From positions 29,506-93,505 of the forward strand of contig JAPLMU010000052.1 in the NCBI GenBank assembly GCA_026386795.1: a stretch of 64,000 bases of DNA, read 5' to 3'. The notes below the pieces were generated by a model. That model worked only from the letters and a program-made list of their open reading frames with translations. It had not been told where the DNA came from and did no database searches. Numbering within the stretch: position 1 is the first letter of the stretch; each line of letters begins with the position of its first letter. The position numbers and the translations under genes were made by a program. This document shows, piece after piece, positions 54,931-63,690 of this stretch. This DNA is from Planctomycetota bacterium. GTDB lineage: Bacteria > Planctomycetota > Phycisphaerae > Phycisphaerales > SM1A02.

Positions 54931-57126
54931 ATGACCGCCGCGAATCCATCTTCGACTCCACCCGCCGCCGCCCCGCGCTCTCCATCACCTGGTGGTGCGC
55001 CGCGTGGTGGTCGCCAGCAGGCCCCAACCATTGATCCAGTGCGTGTGCTTCGGCAGCATGCTTGGCTGCTTGTGGGATCTGCTGGGGCAGGTCTTGTGCT
55101 CGGCGTCATCGCGCACTTCACATGTCTCTTCCTCTATCCGCTCTGGGGTGGATTGGTTCTCTTTGAGATCCGACCCGAAGTCACCGGCGCCAAGGACGCC
55201 GTGACGCGTGAAATTGTGCAGGACGAAGCCATTGCCCGACTCGGCCAGACCGAATCACAGAAACTCACCTCCAAGTCAGTGCTTGAGGCGGCGATGAAGG
55301 CGCCGGACATTGCTACTACGAAATGGGGTCAGTACTACGACACCGTTGATGAGCGGGTGAAGCAACTCGAAGACACACTCCGCGTTGGTCACCGCCGCGG
55401 CACGCAGCTCTTTACGGTGACTTGGCGTACGTGGGAGAAGGGGGATGTTCCGGTGGTCATGAACCGCGTTGCCGACACATATATGTCTATGCGCGAGAGC
55501 GAAGAAAACGAGCGGTCTGCACGCAGTAAGGCGCAATTTGAAAGCAAGAGGTCTGGCGTTGAGGAGCAAATTCGCACACTCAAGGCAGAAATTCAGGACT
55601 TCATTCGCAAGAACGGCATCACCGCTGGTCGAGAGTCCGATCTTTCTGACCAGCGCTCTACGGAAAATCTAGCGCGCCTTCGTGATGACACCATCCGCGA
55701 TCTGACATTAGCACAAGCGCGATTGGACTCCATTGATCGCAAGATCGCTGACCAACGATTCGAGGACGAGGATCGCCGCAACGCACTCGATGATCAGTCA
55801 ATTCGCGCCATGGAGCGTGACCTTCAACAGTTGCAGGTTGCACTGAATGCCTCTCGCGAGCGCTTTGGTGAAGATCACCAGCAGGTGAAGGATCTGATGC
55901 AGCGCGAGGCTTCCAGTCGGGGGCGCCTTTCAGCAGCGATGAATGAATCAATGTCCCGCAATTTGCTTGCGGACAAGATCAATTTCGCACAGCGCGTAGT
56001 TGGCTTGAAGTCACTCGTTGACAAGCAAACGCTCGATCTGACTACAGGACAGAAGCGTCTTCAGGAACTCACCGCGCAGATCAGTGCGCTTGATGCCCTC
56101 AAAGAACAGCTCGTTCAGAAGGAACTTGAACGCAACGATTTGCAGGACCTGATCTCGCAGCTTGATTTGCTGCAGGCCCGTGAAGATAATCGACGCGTGC
56201 GCATGGTGCAGCGTGCAACCACGCCCAAGGAGTTGGACTTCCCGCAGTTGAAATTCATGGTGCCCGGCGGTGCGGTGTTGGTGCTACTGGTAGTAGCGGG
56301 CATACTGTTCCTTCGGGAATTCCTCGATCAGCGCGTCAAGCAGCCGAGCGATATCGCAGGCATTGGCGGAGCGCGGCTTCTTGGCGTGATCCCAGACATC
56401 ACCGACGATCCATCTGGTCCGAAGTCCGCGGAACTTGTAGTGACTGAACTTCCCGGGTCCACCACAGCAGAGATGTTCCGTCAGTTTGCATCTGCCGTGC
56501 GCAAGTCGATGGATGCGAGCGGACTTCGTTCAATCGCTGTCATGACTCCCCATCCCGGTGGCGGCGCAACAACAACTGCTGTGAATCTCGCGCTGAGCCT
56601 GCACGCCGCTGGTCGAACTGTTGCGATTATTGATGCCAACCTGCGGCGCCCGCGTGTTGCATCGGTCTTCGGTGTTGACCCGGACGCGCCCGGCCTGAGT
56701 GACATGCTGGCAGGTAAGTCTGTTGAGCCACACATGTCGCACGGCATTGCCATCTACGGACCTGGTACAACGGATAGTCGTGTCTACGAGCGCCTAACCA
56801 CCGATGAGATGCGTCGGACGGTGGCGCGGCTCCGCGAGAAATACCAAGTGGTGGTGGTTGATCTTCCACCAACGCTCGTTGCGGGTGAGTCACTCGTGGT
56901 GGCGGATTGCTGTGACTCGGCAATCTTGGTGGTGCGAGCCATGCAGGATCAACGCGGGCTCGTCTCCAAGTTCATCTATCAATTGCAAGAGACGCACGCG
57001 GTTCTCATGGGCACGCTCTTGATGCGTCCTGAACACACCATCGGTGGCTACTTCAAGAAGAACGCTGAGTTGATGGCTGAGTACGCCAAGCCAGTTTCGC
57101 CAGTATCAACGGAGGCAAAGTCCTGA
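54931..57126 (+). CDS. Wzz/BY-kinase-like polysaccharide co-polymerase with degenerate ATPase site
   Basis: 731 residues. Pro/Gly-rich N-terminus, TM1 near 48-70, a Wzz-type periplasmic coiled coil near 170-430, TM2 near 447-466, then a cytoplasmic CapB/MinD-like domain. In that domain Walker A reads HPGGGATTTAVNLA near residue 540, where the usual GEGKSTTA lysine is Ala. Walker A' is IIDANLRRPR and Walker B is VVVVDLPPTL. No C-terminal tyrosine cluster follows (the end is EYAKPVSPVSTEAKS). It probably sets chain length without Tyr-kinase activity. AGGA precedes the ATG. It sits between the TPR and epimerase genes. Confidence 0.9.
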   Translation: MTAANPSSTPPAAAPRSPSPGGAPRGGRQQAPTIDPVRVLRQHAWLLVGSAGAGLVLGVIAHFTCLFLYPLWGGLVLFEIRPEVTGAKDAVTREIVQDEAIARLGQTESQKLTSKSVLEAAMKAPDIATTKWGQYYDTVDERVKQLEDTLRVGHRRGTQLFTVTWRTWEKGDVPVVMNRVADTYMSMRESEENERSARSKAQFESKRSGVEEQIRTLKAEIQDFIRKNGITAGRESDLSDQRSTENLARLRDDTIRDLTLAQARLDSIDRKIADQRFEDEDRRNALDDQSIRAMERDLQQLQVALNASRERFGEDHQQVKDLMQREASSRGRLSAAMNESMSRNLLADKINFAQRVVGLKSLVDKQTLDLTTGQKRLQELTAQISALDALKEQLVQKELERNDLQDLISQLDLLQAREDNRRVRMVQRATTPKELDFPQLKFMVPGGAVLVLLVVAGILFLREFLDQRVKQPSDIAGIGGARLLGVIPDITDDPSGPKSAELVVTELPGSTTAEMFRQFASAVRKSMDASGLRSIAVMTPHPGGGATTTAVNLALSLHAAGRTVAIIDANLRRPRVASVFGVDPDAPGLSDMLAGKSVEPHMSHGIAIYGPGTTDSRVYERLTTDEMRRTVARLREKYQVVVVDLPPTLVAGESLVVADCCDSAILVVRAMQDQRGLVSKFIYQLQETHAVLMGTLLMRPEHTIGGYFKKNAELMAEYAKPVSPVSTEAKS

Positions 57127-57157
57127 TTCAGTCATGCCCACACGTGGGGCAGGGACT

Positions 57158-58159
57158 ATGAGCGCAATTCAAACGGGGCGGCGCTTCCTAGTCACAGGTG
57201 GTGCGGGCTTCATCGGCTCGCACCTCTGCGAGACGCTTCTCGCCTTGGGCGGACATGTCACAGTGGTTGACGACCTTTCGACAGGTCGGCGCTCAAATCT
57301 GGATGCCGCGCAGTTGAATTGGGGCGGCAAGATTGACTTGATTGAGTCCACGGTTTCTGCAGCCCTGCCGTCATTCACAGCGCGCCGCTTTGATGCCGTC
57401 TATCACTTAGCCGCAGCAGTTGGTGTCCGGTTAGTGGTTGAAGATCCAGCGCGCGCGGCCGAAACAAATATCTTTGAAACGGCAGCCATTCTGTCGTTTG
57501 CATCACGAACCCGGACGCCGATTCTCTTTGCGAGTTCGAGCGAGGTGTACGGAAAGGGCGTTCGTGCGCCATTCAAGGAAGATGATGATCTCGTCTTTGG
57601 TGCACCCACCGTTTCGCGGTGGTCATACGGTCTGTCAAAGGCAATTGACGAGCAACTCGCGCTTGCCCACGCGCAGCGTGATGGACTTCCAGTGGTGATT
57701 GCGCGCTTCTTCAATACTGTTGGTCCTCGCCAGCGTGGTCGCTACGGGATGGTGCTTCCCCGCTTTGTTGCAGCGGCACTTGCTGGTGCCCCCATTCAGG
57801 TTCACGGCAGCGGTCGGCAAGTGCGCTGCTTCTGCGATGTGCGTGATGTTGCCGCAGCGCTACCAAAGCTGCTTGATCAGAGCGAATGCCACGGCCGCGT
57901 CTTCAATGTAGGCGGAGATCGCCCGGTCACGGTTGAAGATCTTGCGGCGCTCGTGGTACGTGTCACTGGCTCTGCGTCAATCATTGAACATGTGCCGTAC
58001 TCAGAAGTCTTTGGCAATGCATTTGAAGACCTCGCCATTCGCGTTCCTGACATTGCGCGCATTCGCGCAGCAATCGGATTTGATGCGCACATTCCACTCG
58101 AGCGCACCATTGCAGACCTCATCACAGAGCACGCACGCGCTCCGGAGGCGGCCGCATGA
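57158..58159 (+). CDS. NAD-dependent sugar-nucleotide epimerase/dehydratase
   Basis: Extended-SDR enzyme of 333 residues from ATG 57158 (ATG 57134 is an alternative; GGGG lies at a better distance from the later one). The NAD-binding TGGAGFIGSH is at the start, DDLSTGR follows, SSSEVYGKG and the catalytic YGLSK (YxxxK) are present, and FFNTVGPRQRGRYGMVLPRF is typical. This combination resembles UDP-glucose 4-epimerase and UDP-glucuronate decarboxylase relatives; the substrate cannot be chosen by eye. It supplies an activated sugar for the polysaccharide locus. Its stop overlaps the next ATG. Confidence 0.88.
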   Translation: MSAIQTGRRFLVTGGAGFIGSHLCETLLALGGHVTVVDDLSTGRRSNLDAAQLNWGGKIDLIESTVSAALPSFTARRFDAVYHLAAAVGVRLVVEDPARAAETNIFETAAILSFASRTRTPILFASSSEVYGKGVRAPFKEDDDLVFGAPTVSRWSYGLSKAIDEQLALAHAQRDGLPVVIARFFNTVGPRQRGRYGMVLPRFVAAALAGAPIQVHGSGRQVRCFCDVRDVAAALPKLLDQSECHGRVFNVGGDRPVTVEDLAALVVRVTGSASIIEHVPYSEVFGNAFEDLAIRVPDIARIRAAIGFDAHIPLERTIADLITEHARAPEAAA

Positions 58160-59535
58160 ATTGCGTCTCTATGACAACCGACGCGCGTCTTGAAGGCGTG
58201 ACCTCTTTGTTGATGAATTCGCTTCCTGCGTTGCTTGCAAGTTTTGCAGCAACGGTCGCCACTGTGCCAATTGTCCGTTGGATGGCACACAAGACAGGGG
58301 TGGTCGACGCGCCTGATACTGTGCGCAAGTTGCACGGCCGGACGGTTGCCTATCTTGGCGGCGTTGGCGTCTTTATTGGTGTCTTTGTTGGAATCATCGT
58401 GAGCGCGTTGTTCTCAGGTGGAGATCTCTTGTCGCTGCCGCCAGTGCCATTCTCAGTGGTGTTGGGAATGATCGCGATCACGTTCACGGGCTTGGCAGAC
58501 GACATTTGGAAGTTCGACGCACGCTTGAAGATCGCCGGTCAACTAGTGGCCGCTGCCGCGTTAGCAATTGACGACATCGGCATCAATGTGGCAAGCGGGC
58601 TGCTCTCGCCAATCATGGGTCCACCGAGTGAAACGCTCTTTCATCTTGGCGGATTCGTGATTCTGAATGCCACGGTGTTCTACTGGGTTGGTACCGCACT
58701 TGTTGCTGCATTTGTCCTTGGAGGTAGCAACGCTGCCAACTTGCTCGATGGTCTCGATGGCCTGCTCTCTGGCATCACCGTAGTCATGTGCATTGGGCTG
58801 TTGGCGCTGTCACTTCTCATAGTGTTTGCCCTGCCGCCGGACATGTCAAATGTCGGCGAGATCACACGTTCCATGGCCGGCGCACGCGTCGTGTTGTGTC
58901 TCAGCCTTCTGGGCGCATGTCTGGGATTCCTGGTTTACAACTTCAATCCGGCGACAATTTTCCTTGGTGATGCTGGAAGCCTGCTCATCGGATTCCTTTC
59001 AGTCACCATCATCATGACATTCGCAAACCTACAACCATTCAGTTGTCCGCTGATTGTGCGTGATATCGCTGATGGTGTATCCGCTGTGCCTGGAATGCCG
59101 CCCCCTGTCGCACCAGCGCCCGATGCTGGCTATGAAGGACATTCCACATTGCTAGTGATGTGTGGCTTGGCGATGTTTGGACTGCCGATTTTGGACACCG
59201 CACTCGCCATGATCCGCCGCCGTCGGGCGGGCGTTCCGTTCTCGACCCCTGATGCCAATCACATTCATCATCGGGTCAAGCGTGCCTGCGGAGGTTCAGT
59301 GCGCAAGGCGGTCAGTGCGCTGTACGGGATGGAGTTTGGTCTGGTGCTGATTGGCATTGCAACAGCAGCGTTTGTGCTGGGTATCGGTAGCCGACTTCTC
59401 TGGCCCTTCCTGTTCCTTGTCGGTGTGTTCATTACGCTGTTGGCTGTTGCAACCCGCGGTTCAGGTGCCACTCCAACCGGAGGCCCTCGCGTCGCTCGGT
59501 CATTGGCTGCAGATGGCGCCAAGCGTCGAGCATGA
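58156..59535 (+). CDS. Undecaprenyl-phosphate sugar-1-phosphate transferase (WecA/TagO-like)
   Basis: 459 residues with about ten TM segments. It would start lipid-linked oligosaccharide assembly by moving a HexNAc-1-phosphate to undecaprenyl phosphate. Signatures: GLADDIWKFDARLKIAGQ, NAANLLDGLDGLLSG (NxxDGxDGL), YNFNPATIFLGDAGSLLIGFL, and the HIHHR motif in DANHIHHRVKRACGG. It begins at ATGA overlapping the epimerase stop and ends at ATGA overlapping rsmH, so it is coupled on both sides. A loop of ~40 residues between LGDAGS and HIHHR is somewhat long and Pro-rich. Confidence 0.9.
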   Translation: MNCVSMTTDARLEGVTSLLMNSLPALLASFAATVATVPIVRWMAHKTGVVDAPDTVRKLHGRTVAYLGGVGVFIGVFVGIIVSALFSGGDLLSLPPVPFSVVLGMIAITFTGLADDIWKFDARLKIAGQLVAAAALAIDDIGINVASGLLSPIMGPPSETLFHLGGFVILNATVFYWVGTALVAAFVLGGSNAANLLDGLDGLLSGITVVMCIGLLALSLLIVFALPPDMSNVGEITRSMAGARVVLCLSLLGACLGFLVYNFNPATIFLGDAGSLLIGFLSVTIIMTFANLQPFSCPLIVRDIADGVSAVPGMPPPVAPAPDAGYEGHSTLLVMCGLAMFGLPILDTALAMIRRRRAGVPFSTPDANHIHHRVKRACGGSVRKAVSALYGMEFGLVLIGIATAAFVLGIGSRLLWPFLFLVGVFITLLAVATRGSGATPTGGPRVARSLAADGAKRRA

Positions 59536-60476
59536 GCAGCCCGGTTGGCCATCTTCCGGTCTTGCTTGAATCCATCAGTGAGTTGCTTGGTCCACCTCCC
59601 GGCGGCACGATTCTTGATTTGACCGCGGGACGGGGCGGTCATGCAGAGGCCCTGGCTCGGGCGGCTGGCACTGGCGGACGGATCCTCCTCTGTGACCTCG
59701 ATGCCGGGAATCTGGCATTTGCAGAGGCGCGGGTTCGAGCGATCGCCGGAGCCGAGGTCCGAACGATCCACGGTTCGTTTGCCAATGCCGACCGAGCCAT
59801 GCTGGCTGCCGGATGGGCTGCCGACCGTGTCCTTGCCGACTTAGGGTTCGCTAGCAGTCAGATGGATGACCCGGCCCGGGGCTTTAGTTTCCAGAACGAC
59901 GGCGCGCTCGACATGCGGCTTGACCGTTCCCGGGGCGAGACCGCGGCGGACCTGCTGGCCAGGATGTCCGAATCAGCGTTGGCAGACGCGATCTTCCAGC
60001 TTGGCGAAGACCCCTTTGCCCGTCGGATCGCCCGTTCGATTGTGGAGCGAAGGAGCCGGGCGCCATTTCGGACCACCCATGAACTAGCGATCGCAGTCAG
60101 CGCCGCCTACGGCCCGAAGGCCCGAGAGAGCCGGATGCACCCGGCGACCCGGACGTTTATGGCGCTCCGCATCATGGTGAATGACGAATTGGGGGCATTA
60201 CGAGGCCTACTTGAGGCCCTCGGAACTACTGCGAGCAAGTTTCCGGCCACGAGTTGGCTCAACCAAAACGCTCGTGTGGGCGTGATTTCCTTTCACAGCC
60301 TCGAAGATCGACTGGTGAAACACGCCTTCGTTGAATGGGAATCCGCGGGGCTCGGTCGGCGTCTCACCCGCAAGCCGGTGGAGGCGTCCGATGCCGAACT
60401 GCGCGCCAATCCGCGAGCTCGTAGCGCCAAGTTGCGCGTCTTTGAATTTGCTGCCGAAATCGTCGCCCCGCGCTGA
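59532..60476 (+). CDS. rsmH: 16S rRNA (cytosine1402-N4)-methyltransferase
   Basis: 314 residues. Methylates N4 of C1402 in the small rRNA and is a standard first gene of division (dcw) clusters. The start HLPVLLESISELLGP, the SAM motif ILDLTAGRGGHAEALA, DLGFASSQMDDPARGFSFQ, the insert domain and GVISFHSLEDRLVKHAF near the end are all family signatures. The ATG overlaps the WecA-like stop, so it is read from the polysaccharide operon; mraZ is absent. A shadow ORF of the LysM gene runs through its 3' end. Confidence 0.95.
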   Translation: MSSPVGHLPVLLESISELLGPPPGGTILDLTAGRGGHAEALARAAGTGGRILLCDLDAGNLAFAEARVRAIAGAEVRTIHGSFANADRAMLAAGWAADRVLADLGFASSQMDDPARGFSFQNDGALDMRLDRSRGETAADLLARMSESALADAIFQLGEDPFARRIARSIVERRSRAPFRTTHELAIAVSAAYGPKARESRMHPATRTFMALRIMVNDELGALRGLLEALGTTASKFPATSWLNQNARVGVISFHSLEDRLVKHAFVEWESAGLGRRLTRKPVEASDAELRANPRARSAKLRVFEFAAEIVAPR

Positions 60477-60579
60477 TGAATTTCCGCTTTCCCTGCCGAT
60501 GAACTCGATGGCGTGCGGCCATCGGGTGGCATGCATCGTCGCAATGGATTTCGGCTTTATTCAGCCAAAAAGGTACGCA

Positions 60580-61302
60580 ATGACTCGTGAGAACAAGCTG
60601 GCCCTCGTCATCGGATTCGGACTCATGCTCTTTGTCGGAATCCTGGTTTCCGATCATTTCTCGGCGCAGCGCTTCGACCCAGCAACCGTGGCACAGGCGG
60701 AGAGCGCGGCTCCCGCCGAACCCATCAAGCTTGATGCGTTTAGCAATGATGCGCTCGTGGCCCAGGGTGGCAGCGTTGATCTTGCCAAGGATGGCGCGAG
60801 CGCCCTGCCGGACGCAGCCGGCGTGAACGGGGGCGAGCAGATCGCCACGGACCCCGCGCCGATGCCGATCGAGGTGGCCAAGGCCGACGGAACTCCAGTT
60901 CGTTTCCACAAGGTTCAGAAGGGTGAGACATACTGGTCGATCGCTGCACGCGAATACGGCGATGGTGCGCTCGCGAACAAACTTCAGGAGTACAACAAGG
61001 CCGTCGCGCCCGATGCCGCGAAGTTGACGCTCAATTCAGAACTTCGCATTCCGTCAATTGAAGTGCTGAAGCCCGGTGCAACCGCGCGGACTGCTGTTGA
61101 TGGTGCTGTTGCACAAGCGAAGGTCGAGGCACCAGTGGCTGCTCGCGTTGCCGCGAGTTACACGATCCAGAAAGGTGACACGCCGTACGCCATCGCCCGC
61201 AAGCAGGGAGTCAAGGTTGCTGAACTTCTGAAGTTCAACGGAATCAAGGATCCTTCAGCACTCAAGCCTGGGCAATCGCTGAAGATTCCCACGAAGGGCT
61301 GA
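60580..61302 (+). CDS. Membrane-anchored protein with two LysM domains
   Basis: 240 residues from ATG 60580, with AAAGG seven bases upstream; the longer ORF to 60331 lies inside rsmH. One N-terminal TM (ALVIGFGLMLFVGILVSDHF), a low-complexity linker, LysM 1 near 109-158 (HKVQKGETYWSIAAREYG) and LysM 2 near 194-238 (YTIQKGDTPYAIARKQG). LysM binds GlcNAc in peptidoglycan. Its place between rsmH and the FtsL-like gene suggests a cell-wall or septum role, which is not the usual dcw content. Mainly periplasmic by topology. Confidence 0.88.
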   Translation: MTRENKLALVIGFGLMLFVGILVSDHFSAQRFDPATVAQAESAAPAEPIKLDAFSNDALVAQGGSVDLAKDGASALPDAAGVNGGEQIATDPAPMPIEVAKADGTPVRFHKVQKGETYWSIAAREYGDGALANKLQEYNKAVAPDAAKLTLNSELRIPSIEVLKPGATARTAVDGAVAQAKVEAPVAARVAASYTIQKGDTPYAIARKQGVKVAELLKFNGIKDPSALKPGQSLKIPTKG

Positions 61303-61361
61303 TCGTGAGTGTGTGAGTGAATGTCCCGACGGATTGATGGTCTGAATGAGCACTGCATCTC

Positions 61362-61799
61362 ATGCGCCTCTTCTCAAAGCTCTTCTTGATCTTGATTGCG
61401 CTCGGCGCTATGGGCCTCGGTCTGTTGGCACTCCGTCAGCAGCGCTATGAGGTCTCGAACGAGATTTCCCGAGCACACAATCGCATTGTGGAGCAGGAGC
61501 GCGCGCAGTGGCGCATGCGCGCGGAGATAGCGAGCCGCAGCGATCCAGCTGATATTCGTTCATATGCCAGCAAGCTGAAATGGGAATTGATTCCGGCAGG
61601 CGAGTCTGCGTTGCTTGCTGCAACACCCGCTGACACGGCTCTTGGTGGGCAAGTGGTTTCGAAAGTTACAAGTTCAGAAGCGGTCATCAAGGCAGCAACG
61701 ACAAAGCCCGGCACCGCAACGACGCCCGCAGCAAAGAAGTCCAGCGGTTCGAAGTCTTCCACCACTGGCAATGCGAAAGCAGGCACGCGTGAACGCTGA
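61362..61799 (+). CDS. FtsL-like bitopic division protein
   Basis: 145 residues: a short cytoplasmic tail, one TM (KLFLILIALGAMGLGLLALR), then a helical stretch with heptad-like spacing (QQRYEVSNEISRAHNRIVEQERAQ; RAEIASRSDPADIRSYASK) and a Ser/Thr/Lys-rich C-terminus. Size, topology and the position immediately before ftsI fit FtsL, which links the divisome to FtsI/FtsW. Sequence identity in FtsL is always low, so the name rests on context and shape. The tail of ~60 residues, Lys/Ala/Thr-rich, is longer than usual. It overlaps the FtsI start if that is GTG 61789. Confidence 0.65.
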   Translation: MRLFSKLFLILIALGAMGLGLLALRQQRYEVSNEISRAHNRIVEQERAQWRMRAEIASRSDPADIRSYASKLKWELIPAGESALLAATPADTALGGQVVSKVTSSEAVIKAATTKPGTATTPAAKKSSGSKSSTTGNAKAGTRER

Positions 61800-63669
61800 C
61801 GGAACACTTCATCAAGACACCGCAACCATGGCGAGTGGCGATCAATCATTGCGCACCCGTCGTTGGGCTCGAGCAATGGTTGCTTGCACAGCCGTAGCGC
61901 TGACGCTGACCGTGGTTCGTGTAACGCAACTGAAGTTAATGCCTCCCGCGCAACTCGATGCTGCCGCTGGCCGGCGCACCAGCGTGCACAAGGAACTCGC
62001 GCAGCGTGGCGAAGTGCTTGACCAGCGCGGTCGCCCGCTCGCTATGAGTTTGGTGGGATACAAACTTTATTGTGACCCCGCCTTTATCTACGAAAGTGGC
62101 TGGGCCAAGGCAAAGAAGGCTTCCAAGACTGACCCGAATGCAGTCGCTGAGTGTGATCCATTCCGCGATGCGGCCATTGCGCTCGCGCCGGTCTTGCGTC
62201 GGGCGCCTCAGGCCATCGACGAACTTCTCAAGAAAAATGCTGAACGCCGCTATGTGATGCTCGCGCAGGAAATTGATGAAGCACAAGTCGACACGCTTCG
62301 GCAACTCGACATCGACGGTGTGGGGCTCGAGACCAAGCGAGTACGCGACTATCCGTCTGGAACGCTCGCGAATCAGTTGATCGGTAAAGTTGGCTTTGAG
62401 CACACCGGCCAAGCAGGGGTCGAGTTTTCATTCAATAAGGAATTGGCTCCCGTCGACGGCCGCGTGAAGGCGCTGCGCGATGCGTTTGGGCGGACATTAT
62501 GGATCAACCGTGACGACTACGTGCCCGGTGATGACGGGCAAGATGTCCGGCTCTCCATTGACCTTGCAATTCAGGAAATCGCAGAGCGGCATCTTGACAA
62601 GGCCGTAAAGGATTTCAACGCCGGTGGCGGGCGAGTCATTGTTCTCGACTCTTGCAACGGCGACATCTTGGCGATGGCTGATTTCCTACAGGAGCGACCG
62701 GGTTGGAAGGAAGCGACCCACGATCCATCACGGAAGATCCATCCATCATTGGGTCGCAATCGAAATTTCACCGATCCGTATGAGCCAGGCTCGACGATGA
62801 AGAGTTTCGTTTGGGCACGGGCCACGCAGCTTGGTCTTGCGAAGCCCACAGACATCATTCAGATGCCCGTCGGATCGCCCGTTGTTACCCCGTTTGGGCG
62901 CGTCATTCACAACGCCGAGGGCGATCCATACAAGTCGTATTCGTGGAAAGATGTGCTCGTCCACAGTGTGAACACGGGTATGGTGACTGTTGGTCTACGC
63001 ATGAGCCACGTGCAGATGCAAGATATGGTGCACGACTTCGGATTTGGTACGAAAGTAGCCATTGGCATCCCCGGTGAGAGCGCAGGTATTGTCACGCCGG
63101 CATCACGCTGGTCGGGCTACACGCAGTCATCAGTGGCGTTTGGTCATGAAATCGCAGTGACGCCGATTCAGATGGTCCGTGCGTTCAGCGCATTCGCCCG
63201 AGCGGACGGCACTATGGTGGCGCCGCGGCTTGTGTTGCCGCGCGGAACCACCACAAGCGAAGATTGGCTTCCTGGCTCCAAGCGAGTCATTGATGCAGAA
63301 GTACTCGTCGAAGCGAAGGACGCAATGTCGAGTGTTGTTGAATCGGGAACGGGTCGTAAGGCGCAGAGCGACAAGTACCGGATGTATGGCAAGACTGGTA
63401 CTGCTGAATTGTCGATACCCGGCACCAAGGGCTATGACCGTAGCCGCTACACGGCGAGTTTCCTTGCGGCTGCGCCACTCGAGACATCACGGATCGTGGT
63501 GTTGTGCGTGATTGATGACCCGGACAAGAAGAAGGGGCACTTCGGCGGAATGATCGCGGCGCCGGTCGTGCGCGATGTCGTTACCGAGACGCTTGAGTAC
63601 CTCGGCGTGCCGTACGACCAGGTGATGGAGAAGCGCTCGAAATCCGGTAGCAAAGTCGCGACGCGCTGA
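61789..63669 (+). CDS. ftsI: Peptidoglycan transpeptidase FtsI (PBP3-type)
   Basis: About 626 residues. Septal D,D-transpeptidase: N-terminal TM (AMVACTAVALTLTVVRVTQLKL), class B dimerisation region (RGEVLDQRGRPLAMSLVGYKLYCDP), then the penicillin-binding domain with EPGSTMKSF (SxxK) near 334, VHSVNTG (SxN) near 391 and YGKTGTAEL (KTG) near 535. All three active-site motifs are present. The start is unclear: GTG 61789 has AGG six bases upstream and overlaps the FtsL-like stop by 11 bases; ATG 61828 is possible. Retention of FtsI fits a planctomycete that divides by fission rather than budding. The tandem repeat array follows 20 bp on. Confidence 0.92.
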   Translation: MNADGTLHQDTATMASGDQSLRTRRWARAMVACTAVALTLTVVRVTQLKLMPPAQLDAAAGRRTSVHKELAQRGEVLDQRGRPLAMSLVGYKLYCDPAFIYESGWAKAKKASKTDPNAVAECDPFRDAAIALAPVLRRAPQAIDELLKKNAERRYVMLAQEIDEAQVDTLRQLDIDGVGLETKRVRDYPSGTLANQLIGKVGFEHTGQAGVEFSFNKELAPVDGRVKALRDAFGRTLWINRDDYVPGDDGQDVRLSIDLAIQEIAERHLDKAVKDFNAGGGRVIVLDSCNGDILAMADFLQERPGWKEATHDPSRKIHPSLGRNRNFTDPYEPGSTMKSFVWARATQLGLAKPTDIIQMPVGSPVVTPFGRVIHNAEGDPYKSYSWKDVLVHSVNTGMVTVGLRMSHVQMQDMVHDFGFGTKVAIGIPGESAGIVTPASRWSGYTQSSVAFGHEIAVTPIQMVRAFSAFARADGTMVAPRLVLPRGTTTSEDWLPGSKRVIDAEVLVEAKDAMSSVVESGTGRKAQSDKYRMYGKTGTAELSIPGTKGYDRSRYTASFLAAAPLETSRIVVLCVIDDPDKKKGHFGGMIAAPVVRDVVTETLEYLGVPYDQVMEKRSKSGSKVATR

Positions 63670-63690
63670 GTCGGGCGCGTTGTTGCATCA

